Assembly: GCF_024267675.1 (NCBI RefSeq)
Contig: NZ_JALDYX010000002.1
Coordinates: 372,001-436,000 of the forward strand
Direction: 5' to 3'
Origin: Marinobacterium sedimentorum
GTDB lineage: Bacteria > Pseudomonadota > Gammaproteobacteria > Pseudomonadales > Balneatricaceae
Length of the DNA: 64,000 nt
Shown in pieces: positions 1 through 6,455 of the stretch. Position 1 is the stretch's first letter; each line of letters starts with the position of its first letter. The notes under the pieces were generated by a model. The model saw only the letters and a program-made list of their open reading frames with translations, was not told the origin of the DNA and did no database searches. A program made the position numbers and the translations under genes.

Positions 1-360
1 TTGTATTTGCAGCAGCATGCCTGGCCGGATCTTGAGCTGAGCCTGGACGCTGGCGCGCTGAGCATTTCGCATCGCCGCGAAGGAAAAAATGGTGACGAAC
101 GATTCGATCGCTACTTTGCGCATGATTTCTCTGTCGCCGCGGGCAATGATCCACGTATCGAGCTCGAGTGGTTCAGTGATCATGGCAGTCTTGAAATGCT
201 GGTCAACGGTGGGCTGATTTCGCTGACCAGCCTCAGCATCAGCTCCCAGGGCGGCTGCGCGCCTATGGTGGCTGTTACACAGGGGCAGTGTCTACTGGAA
301 TCGCTGGAGTACGCGCGCCTGGCAATTGGCGACCTGGACAACTGGCGTGCTCTGGCCTGA
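1..360 (+). CDS. GH32 fructoside hydrolase (sucrose-6-phosphate hydrolase-like), 3' end only
   Basis: Open from the window edge and cut at its 5' end; only the last 119 codons are seen. The segment IELEWFSDHGSLEMLVNGG followed by a short strand and TS matches the C-terminal beta-sandwich of glycoside hydrolase family 32, where a D-x-SS-x-E-x-F-x-N-x-G strand pair is typical. Family members hydrolyse sucrose, sucrose-6-phosphate or fructans in the cytoplasm. The catalytic N-terminal propeller lies outside the window, so substrate cannot be judged from this fragment. The neighbours (porin, LacI regulator, fructokinase) make a sucrose-utilisation role likely; that part is inference. Confidence 0.7.
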   Translation: MYLQQHAWPDLELSLDAGALSISHRREGKNGDERFDRYFAHDFSVAAGNDPRIELEWFSDHGSLEMLVNGGLISLTSLSISSQGGCAPMVAVTQGQCLLESLEYARLAIGDLDNWRALA

Positions 361-371
361 GTCCTGCGTAA

Positions 372-399
372 AGACGACAAGTCGGCTGGTCTGTCGTCT
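372..399 (+). terminator. Hairpin after the GH32 gene, possible terminator
   Basis: AGACGACA (372-379) and TGTCGTCT (392-399) form a perfect 8-bp stem with a 12-base loop, starting 11 bases after the stop codon. There is no T-run behind it, so intrinsic termination is uncertain. Confidence 0.35.
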
Positions 400-935
400 G
401 TTCCGCTTAAAACCTGGGTGCCGTAGACCGAAATCAGCGACGCTTCAAATTCATTTCAGTGACATTTTGAAAATGTATATTGTTCGGCGTGCGCCCTGTC
501 ATATTGGTTTTCGTGAATTGCCCGTATTATTTCAGGAAGCCAGGCGGTATGCGGATATCAGATAATCGAGTTCGTTGATCGTAAATTTATCAGTCCTATT
601 AGACGGCTTTTGGTCGCTCAATGTGGAAACTATCCAATAAGACAGGTTTAAATGTGTCGGCCGGGCTGTGGTAACAATGGCAATAATAAAGGCCTGAGAC
701 AAAGGTCATTGCAATTTATAACTGAACCTACCGGTCGGTTTAATACCGACTGAAGACGTCGGGTTGACCTTGATGTTGAGAATCCTGTCCGTTCGCTGAG
801 CAAAGTTCCCGTAAAGGTAGGCTGTGGCAGGCATTGCGCAGCCTGTAAGGTCGCCGTCAGTAACGGTTTCAGATCAGATAGTTAGACTTTTTGCTGCATC
901 AGCAAAAAAATTAAGTAGAAGATTAAGAAATATTT

Positions 936-950
936 CCGTTGATTCAACGG
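936..950. promoter_or_regulatory. 15-bp inverted repeat upstream of the porin gene
   Basis: CCGTTGA-T-TCAACGG is a perfect 7-bp inverted repeat with a one-base centre. It lies 30 bases upstream of the second palindrome and about 130 bases before the porin start. Its position suggests an operator; the binding protein is unknown. Confidence 0.35.
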
Positions 951-980
951 CGACAAAACGAATAACATGTTAGTCATAAC

Positions 981-992
981 GTAAACGTTTAC
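981..992. promoter_or_regulatory. LacI-type operator candidate
   Basis: GTAAACGTTTAC is a perfect 12-bp palindrome with the central CG step usual for LacI/GalR-family operators. It lies 90 bases before the porin ATG, and a LacI-family gene follows at 2470. Autoregulation or porin repression by that regulator is inferred. Confidence 0.5.
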
Positions 993-1082
993 TTTAAATT
1001 TATGGCTTTACGGATGAGGCTGTTCTTTGGGCGTATGGAATAACTTTTAGTCGCAACACATAAAAACAACGGTACTATAATA

Positions 1083-2081
1083 ATGAAATATTTCGTTTCT
1101 CCCCTTGGCTCTACTGCACTTGTATCTTCTCTCTCTCTGGCGGCCTTGTTCTCCTGCTCGGTTAATGCAGCCGACCTGAATCCCACCTTCAGTGTCGACG
1201 CCAATATCGAAATCAATACCGATGCCATTGATACCGCTGTTGGTTCGACCGAATACAGCCAGGGGGGGCGTGTCGAGGCTAACCTGCGCGGCGAGATTCA
1301 GCGTGAACAGTACTTTGTGCGCGGCAAGGGCACCCTGATTCTGGCGAAGGACTCGGACACCCATACCGATGACATGTGGGTGCAGTTTGGCGACGACCGC
1401 TGGGACCTGCAGTTTGGCCGTTTCGAGGGTATCGATCTGTTCCCCAAAGGCAAGGATACCCTGGTCGTGCATGCCGGTGGCGGTGTGGCACAGGTGTATG
1501 AAGCCAATATAGTCCGCGGCCGTGCCGGTACCGACGGCGGTCAGATCGCGTTGCATCTCAAGGGAGACAGCGGTTTCGGTTTTGAGCTTAACAGCCTGTT
1601 CGGGGACGACAACGACGATGGCACCGATGAAAATGCGGTATCCGGGGTGCGGCCCGTTATTACCTACATGACCGACGGCTTCTCGGCCAAGCTCGGCTAC
1701 GAATACCAGAACGTCGATTTAATCGGCGGCGGCGAAATCGAGAAGCAGGGTGTTGGCGCCAGCGCCAGCTTCGGCCTGGGCGAGGCGCTGATTAACCTGA
1801 ATGCGGCCTGGCTCGATAATCAGACCGACGATACCCAGGTGCACACCTACGGCGCCAACCTGGTATACGGACCTTTTGGTGCCGGCGTGGTGTATTCCCA
1901 AACCGACCTGTCGACCGGTGCCGACCCCGACGTCACTACCGCCTATGCCGCTTACACCGTGCCGTTGCTGGATATCGACAACGCCAGCGTGACCTTTGCC
2001 GTGTCCGGCTCCTCGGCCGACAACGTCGGCGCTAATGACAGCGCGACAGGCGTGCGCATGCGCATCAACTACACCTTCTGA
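1083..2081 (+). CDS. Outer-membrane porin, probably carbohydrate-specific
   Basis: Protein of 332 residues. It has an N-terminal signal peptide of about 29 residues (hydrophobic core, then CSVNA before the predicted cut) and a body of alternating amphipathic strands rich in G, D, Y and N. It ends in RMRINYTF, a C-terminal Phe signature for BAM-dependent outer-membrane barrels. Loops are acidic, for example around residue 180. It would let small solutes into the periplasm. The setting, between a GH32 gene and a LacI regulator and fructokinase, suggests sucrose or fructo-oligosaccharide uptake. It is shorter than ScrY-type sucrose porins and I cannot assign it to a named subfamily. No strong Shine-Dalgarno precedes the ATG. 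Confidence 0.75.
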   Translation: MKYFVSPLGSTALVSSLSLAALFSCSVNAADLNPTFSVDANIEINTDAIDTAVGSTEYSQGGRVEANLRGEIQREQYFVRGKGTLILAKDSDTHTDDMWVQFGDDRWDLQFGRFEGIDLFPKGKDTLVVHAGGGVAQVYEANIVRGRAGTDGGQIALHLKGDSGFGFELNSLFGDDNDDGTDENAVSGVRPVITYMTDGFSAKLGYEYQNVDLIGGGEIEKQGVGASASFGLGEALINLNAAWLDNQTDDTQVHTYGANLVYGPFGAGVVYSQTDLSTGADPDVTTAYAAYTVPLLDIDNASVTFAVSGSSADNVGANDSATGVRMRINYTF

Positions 2082-2172
2082 CCTGTAGGCAAGGTCGCAG
2101 TGGCTGGGTGCCGGAAGCGGCATTCGGCTATTGCAAAATGCTGGACCCTCAATGATTCCTTTTGTGCGGTGG

Positions 2173-2341
2173 CTAGCAGCCTGTCGGACTTGACCGGTCG
2201 TAGCGAGGAGATGGCCGTTTTGAGTCAGTTTTTGGGCTCTTTTAAGGCGAATAGTGGTTCTATTTAACGAAAAAGAGTACGAAAAGTGGCCAAAATCGGC
2301 GTTTCCACAGTAGATCAGTGTTAAGTCCGACAGGCTGCTAG
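2173..2341 (+). mobile_element. MITE-like element A, copy 1 (169 bp)
   Basis: Non-coding, bounded by perfect 19-bp terminal inverted repeats, CTAGCAGCCTGTCGGACTT at 2173-2191 and its complement at 2323-2341. The same 169-bp unit occurs in the opposite orientation at 40398-40566 with a few substitutions. There is no transposase inside. The CTAG at each tip may be part of the repeat or of the target. Confidence 0.7.
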
Positions 2342-2469
2342 TGCCATCGCATTTTTTGTCTGTGGTAGCGGGTTCTTGGCTGCGTCCTGTGTGACTGAAA
2401 GCACTCAGTTGCGGGGGATTTCGCGCTCGAACTACAAGGCTGCGTCCGGCAACGACGGGATACTGTTTC

Positions 2470-3513
2470 ATGTACGCCAATAACAAGAAAATTACGCTTA
2501 AAACGCTGTCAGAGCATTTGCAGGTGTCGACCGCAACCATATCCAATGCCTTCAACCGGCCGGATCAGCTGTCAGTGGACTTGCGGCGTCACATCCTTGA
2601 TGAATGCCGCCGAATGGGTTACGCCGGGCCCAATGTCGGGCGGCGCCAGTTCAGGGCCCGTGGCCGCGCCATGGGCCTGGTGCTGGCAGCTGAGCTGGCT
2701 GCCAGCTTGCAGGATAGCGACACTCAGGCCCTGATTCGGGGCTTCGCCCAGGTGCTGGACCAGCATAGGTACAACTTGCTGCTGCTGCCGCTAGACGGCA
2801 ATAATCTTGTCGAGCTGCAGCACCAGGCGCTGATTGATGGCCTGGCATTCTGTGGCGGTGCCGCATTGCCGGGTGAGTCCCTGCCGTCCCTGATGGCGCA
2901 CAGGCCCCTGGTTGCGCTGGATTTCGAGCATCGTGGGCTGGGTTCCATCCAGGTGGAGCACTACGCCGGCGCACGCCGAGCCGTGCGCCATGGTCTGGCT
3001 CAAGGGGCAGGGCATGCAGCCATTCTGGGGTTACAGCTGCTGGACTCCTCGCGTGTCTGCCGGGTCGAGGCACAGGAAGCCGGTGCCGGTCCGGACACCT
3101 GTTACCGCCAGCGCCTGCGTGGCTATCTGGACGGGCTGGACGCCATGCTCTCCGGCCTTGGCAGCCATCGTATCTGGCATCTGCCTGACGCCTCCCTGGC
3201 TGCCGGGATCCAGGCTGCGCGGGAGGCGCTGTGCAGTCAGCCGCGGCCGGAGCTGTTGCTGTGCATGGATGATGGAATCGCGCTGGCAGCGCTTCGCGTC
3301 GCGGCTGAGCTGGGTCTGCGGGTACCCGAGGATGTGCGCATTATCGGCTGGCGTTCAGCGGTGGCGGACAGTTATGTGTCTGGAATGCTGACCAGCATTG
3401 TGCAGCCGTCGGGGGAGGAAAGGGGTCGCCTTGCCGCGCAAATGCTGTTTGGTGGCAAGGCCGAACAGCGACGGCTCGCCACCGACCTGCAGATTGGCGC
3501 CAGCTGCCCCTGA
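2470..3513 (+). CDS. LacI/GalR-family transcriptional regulator
   Basis: Protein of 347 residues with a LacI-type helix-turn-helix at residues 7-30 (ITLKTLSEHLQVSTATISNAF), a hinge region to about residue 60 and a periplasmic-binding-protein-like effector domain. The effector domain ends in the usual TSIVQPSGEERGRLAAQML stretch. It is expected to bind DNA as a dimer and release it on binding a sugar or sugar phosphate. Position between the porin and fructokinase genes suggests control of sucrose/fructose use, with GTAAACGTTTAC at 981 as a plausible operator. The ATG lacks a clear ribosome site, and MITE-like element A lies just upstream, so the insertion could affect its promoter. Confidence 0.85.
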   Translation: MYANNKKITLKTLSEHLQVSTATISNAFNRPDQLSVDLRRHILDECRRMGYAGPNVGRRQFRARGRAMGLVLAAELAASLQDSDTQALIRGFAQVLDQHRYNLLLLPLDGNNLVELQHQALIDGLAFCGGAALPGESLPSLMAHRPLVALDFEHRGLGSIQVEHYAGARRAVRHGLAQGAGHAAILGLQLLDSSRVCRVEAQEAGAGPDTCYRQRLRGYLDGLDAMLSGLGSHRIWHLPDASLAAGIQAAREALCSQPRPELLLCMDDGIALAALRVAAELGLRVPEDVRIIGWRSAVADSYVSGMLTSIVQPSGEERGRLAAQMLFGGKAEQRRLATDLQIGASCP

Positions 3514-3680
3514 GGTCGGGGACTGAGCACCCCCAAGAGTTACCGAGGACGCGGGCGCTGTTTCGTCAGCGTCTGTTCGGCTATCCGCTGCGGGATCAAT
3601 AGAAGAGCGCTATTAAGAGCGGTTTAGGTATTTAAGATATATTTAGCGGCCTGAGGGCTGTTGCTAACGCGAATATTATC

Positions 3681-3694
3681 AATGACTTGTCATT
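3681..3694. promoter_or_regulatory. Palindrome upstream of an exported-protein gene
   Basis: AATGAC-TT-GTCATT is an inverted repeat with 6-bp arms in an AT-rich region about 107 bases before the ATG at 3801. It is a possible operator; no binding protein is identified. Confidence 0.25.
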
Positions 3695-3800
3695 TTATGG
3701 CTGATAATTTTTTCGCAATGGGATCTCGCCTGCGCAGCATCTATCCTTGTTAGGGAAAGCCGTCCGTTGCCGTCCTGCAACGATTATGGAGGCCAGACCC

Positions 3801-4346
3801 ATGAACAGATTCGCAACTGTTACCCTGATCCTGCTATTGAGTGGATATCTCAACGCCGGAGTCGGTCCCGACTCGAGTTGGGGCGAACTCTACCAGCACC
3901 GCTTTTATGAACCCCAGACACCCACCATTGCTTTTTATGTACGCCCGTCAACGCATGCAGACGGCAGGCTATTTCTTAAAAAGGTGCATGATGTGAGTTA
4001 TTTCAAAACCCCGGGCGGACGTGAGTGGCTCTATGGTGGCATGGCCCGGGTCTGCTCCGGTTACAGTGTGACCGGCAGCCTCAGCGACAGTCGTCGCCAG
4101 TGCCTCGGCTATGAGGATGTAGCCCTGGTACGGGATCTGGGCACCCGTTTGCGCTTCTGCACCTTTCGCTCCGATGATGACTGTCAGACCTATGTCAGCC
4201 GGGCGGCACGCTACCCGCTCGACTACCAGGTGCCGGTGATGTACCGCAGCAGCGAAAGCGACAGCTTTACCCCGGCCCGGGTGGCCTTTACCAAACCCTT
4301 GCATATACCCCAGTGTAACGACTGTGCCGTGCGTCTGGGTCTATGA
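3801..4346 (+). CDS. Exported protein of unknown function
   Basis: Protein of 181 residues. The start is set by GGAGG at 3788-3792, eight bases before the ATG; an upstream in-frame ATG lacks such a site. The first ~19 residues form a signal peptide (LILLLSGYLNA). The mature part carries Cys residues in several places (near VCSGYS, RQCLGY, RFCTF, DDCQTY and the C-terminal CNDC) that could form disulfides in the periplasm. I do not recognise a family. A second small exported Cys-rich protein follows 79 bases downstream in the same direction, so the two may act together; this is inference from adjacency only. Confidence 0.6.
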   Translation: MNRFATVTLILLLSGYLNAGVGPDSSWGELYQHRFYEPQTPTIAFYVRPSTHADGRLFLKKVHDVSYFKTPGGREWLYGGMARVCSGYSVTGSLSDSRRQCLGYEDVALVRDLGTRLRFCTFRSDDDCQTYVSRAARYPLDYQVPVMYRSSESDSFTPARVAFTKPLHIPQCNDCAVRLGL

Positions 4347-4425
4347 TTGCAAGAGGGTACAGGCGCCGAGCCAAGGGGCGGTCGGTTGCCGTAACACGGA
4401 CTCAAGGTTGTGTTAGGGAGGTTTT

Positions 4426-4773
4426 ATGCGCCGGTTATTCGTGTTGAGTCTGCTGATTTCGGCTTTTCTGCTCGCGCCAACCGGAGCATCAGCCTTTTGT
4501 ATTCAGAACGCCAGTGAGCAACGGCTTTTCTTTGAGGTCGGGGATCACGCCATTCAATACCGTAAATGGATTGAGCCCGGGTCCATGGCCTGCTGTGATT
4601 GGCGGCAGGCCAATTGCAACTGGACCCATGTGGCCGATGGCAAGCTCAGTGTCCGGGTCTTTGATGAGAGAGCCGACGCGGCGCAGGCAAGCTGTAACTA
4701 CAGCGTTCGTGCTGATGGTCACTTGCGCCTCGGCCAGTTTGCAGCGCCCGAACACTGCAGCTGGGAGCCTTGA
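4426..4773 (+). CDS. Small exported Cys-rich protein of unknown function
   Basis: Protein of 115 residues with a good ribosome site (AGGGAGG shortly before the ATG) and a classical signal peptide ending ASA before FCIQNASEQ. The mature ~90 residues carry several Cys (FCIQ, ACCDW, NCNW, SCNY, HCSW), which suggests a disulfide-stabilised periplasmic or secreted protein. I know no family match. The stop codon TGA runs directly into repeat element B, whose first base is the final A of the stop, so the element serves as the immediate 3' end of the transcript. Confidence 0.6.
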   Translation: MRRLFVLSLLISAFLLAPTGASAFCIQNASEQRLFFEVGDHAIQYRKWIEPGSMACCDWRQANCNWTHVADGKLSVRVFDERADAAQASCNYSVRADGHLRLGQFAAPEHCSWEP

Positions 4774-4914
4774 CAGGTTGTTGAAAAGCGTTGGCGAGGC
4801 AGCTAGCGCAAGGCAAAAATCGTCGAAACGAGGGAGTTTATAGCCTATAAATGACCGATTTGAGGCGATTTTTAACGCCGTGATAGCAACGCAGGTAGTT
4901 TTTCGACAGCCTGT
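4773..4914 (+). mobile_element. MITE-like element B, copy 1 (142 bp)
   Basis: Non-coding element with imperfect terminal inverted repeats: ACAGGTTGTTGAAAA at the left tip and the complement of ACAGGCTGTCGAAAAA at the right tip. A shorter copy with the same kind of ends is at 45564-45616. It begins within the stop codon of the preceding gene. Confidence 0.6.
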
Positions 4915-5369
4915 TACCAGGCTGTCACCGCAGTCTCTAGTCCACTATCGATCAGCAGGCCCTGATTGCTGCAGCCAGGGCTGCATCCTTCCGTGTTTGG
5001 TCCCGCCAGATCGTCTGCATATCACTTCTGCAGATCAATCTCCGCTAAACTATACACTCTGGCGCCCGATGGCTTTATACAGGGCACCGCCGCGATGCCG
5101 TGGCCTGTTCGTACGAGTGTAGCTGGATTGGTAAATATACAAATTTATGGCTTTATATGTGCTTTATAAGTGGGTATTATTGCAAAATTAACGTATAAAA
5201 TTTACATTCCAGGTGCCGTTGTATGCCTGTTATCGTTTCTTGCCGTTGCCGTATAGATCGGTCATCCGTGGGATGCGGTGGTCAGTGCCGGCCGGACCTG
5301 TCTTGCTGGCGTGTGTTTCGTGCGCGGCACCGATAAATTTCAATTCAACCTGTAGACGAGGGGACAGAC
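4915..5369. other. Non-coding region upstream of the fructokinase gene
   Basis: 455 bases with no credible gene. The last 250 bases are AT-rich (5125-5220) and would hold the fructokinase promoter. TAAAT/ATTTA arms around 5132-5147 and a TTAACGTA word near 5189 may be operator parts, but neither is a clean copy of GTAAACGTTTAC. The rest shows nothing recognisable. Confidence 0.4.
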
Positions 5370-6317
5370 ATGTCCGTTAAAGTCATCGCATTCGGCGAAG
5401 CGCTGATCGATATGCTCGCCAAGCCGGTACAGTCCGGTCCGACCACTTTCGTGGCGCATCCAGGCGGTGCGCCGGCCAATGTTGCGGTGGGTGTGGCCAA
5501 ACTGGGCGGCAATGCCTGCTTCCTGGGGCAGGTTGGGCAGGACATGTTCGGTGACACCCTGGTGCAGACCATGCAGCGATTCGGTGTCGATACCCAGCAA
5601 TTCGTGCAAACACCGGATGCCATGACCGCGCTGGCCTTTGTGAGCCTCGATGAAGAGGGTGAACGCAGCTTTGCCTTCTACCGCCACGGCAGTGCCGATC
5701 TGCTGTATCGCGCCGAGCAATGCCCCGATGCCTTCCTGCACGAGGCGCTGTTTCACAGCTGCTCCAATACCCTGACGGAAGCGGGCATTCGCGAGGAGCA
5801 CCTGGCGCTGATGGCGCGTGCGCGTGCCGGTGGCTGCGTGGTCAGCTTTGATGTCAATTACCGTCACAACCTCTGGGCCGAAGGCGCGGATGCCCGCACA
5901 CCGATCTGGCAGGCGATGCTGGCATCAGATCTGGTGAAGATCAGCCGGGAAGAACTCGAAGCGCTCTACGGCAAGGATCCATCGCTGGTGGGGAAACTGC
6001 TGGAAGGTGGCGTTGAGTTGTTGCTTATCACCGATGGAGGCGAACCGCTGGAGGCGCACTGGTCCGGTGGTTCGCTGCGTCTGACGCCGCCCGTGACCAA
6101 GGTGCTGGACAGCACTGCAGCGGGCGACTCCTTCGTGTCGGGCCTGCTGTATCAGTTGTCGGTACAGTCTGTCGATCATGATTCCTTTGGCGGCTGGGTG
6201 CGCGATGAGGCGAAGTTGTCTGCGGCACTGGAGTTTGCCAGTCGCTGTGGCGCGCTGACAGTATCGCGCTATGGTGCCTTTGAGGCGCTGCCAATGGGGT
6301 CTGAGCTCGGGCTTTGA
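5370..6317 (+). CDS. scrK: Fructokinase, PfkB/ribokinase family
   Basis: Protein of 315 residues that would phosphorylate fructose to fructose-6-phosphate with ATP in the cytoplasm. The N-terminal PfkB pattern is clear (GEALIDM, then HPGGAPANVAVGVAKLGG). The C-terminal signature appears as DSTAAGDSFVSGLL, where the anion hole and catalytic Asp lie; the family usually has DTTGAGD, so this is a conservative variant. Length is normal for bacterial fructokinases. The ATG follows GAGGGG at a good distance. The distance from the LacI gene and the two small exported genes between them suggest a separate promoter. A strong bidirectional terminator follows. Other sugar kinases of the family cannot be excluded, but the GH32 and porin neighbours support fructose. 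Confidence 0.85.
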   Translation: MSVKVIAFGEALIDMLAKPVQSGPTTFVAHPGGAPANVAVGVAKLGGNACFLGQVGQDMFGDTLVQTMQRFGVDTQQFVQTPDAMTALAFVSLDEEGERSFAFYRHGSADLLYRAEQCPDAFLHEALFHSCSNTLTEAGIREEHLALMARARAGGCVVSFDVNYRHNLWAEGADARTPIWQAMLASDLVKISREELEALYGKDPSLVGKLLEGGVELLLITDGGEPLEAHWSGGSLRLTPPVTKVLDSTAAGDSFVSGLLYQLSVQSVDHDSFGGWVRDEAKLSAALEFASRCGALTVSRYGAFEALPMGSELGL

Positions 6318-6367
6318 TAAAAGGCCCCGATATAGGCTGAACAGCAGCCTGTACAACGGGTTCCCAT

Positions 6368-6400
6368 AAAAAACGGCAGGATAGTCTCCTGCTGTTTTTT
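6368..6400. terminator. Bidirectional intrinsic terminator
   Basis: AAAAAACGGCAGGA (6368-6381), a five-base loop, then TCCTGCTGTTTTTT (6387-6400), a 14-bp stem with one G-T wobble on a T-run. It sits between the convergent fructokinase and GGDEF/EAL genes and would serve both strands. Confidence 0.85.
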
Positions 6401-6455
6401 ATGTCTGGCGTGTGGCATAGCCCGATCGGTGGGGCCCGCGGCGGTTGGCGCCGGC

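Larger units (their letters stand above)
400..1082. other. Long non-coding upstream region of the porin gene
   Basis: About 680 bases without a credible gene; the short open frames have no ribosome site and no recognisable product. It is more AT-rich than its surroundings towards the porin and holds two palindromes near the 3' end (936-950 and 981-992). A small inverted repeat GTCGGT/ACCGAC is at 734-750. The length suggests a leader with extended regulation, but no known riboswitch is recognised. Confidence 0.5.

Noticed and set aside
734..750. GTCGGT/ACCGAC hairpin as a terminator or riboswitch stem
   Set aside because: It is only six base pairs, has no T-run and no surrounding structure that I recognise.
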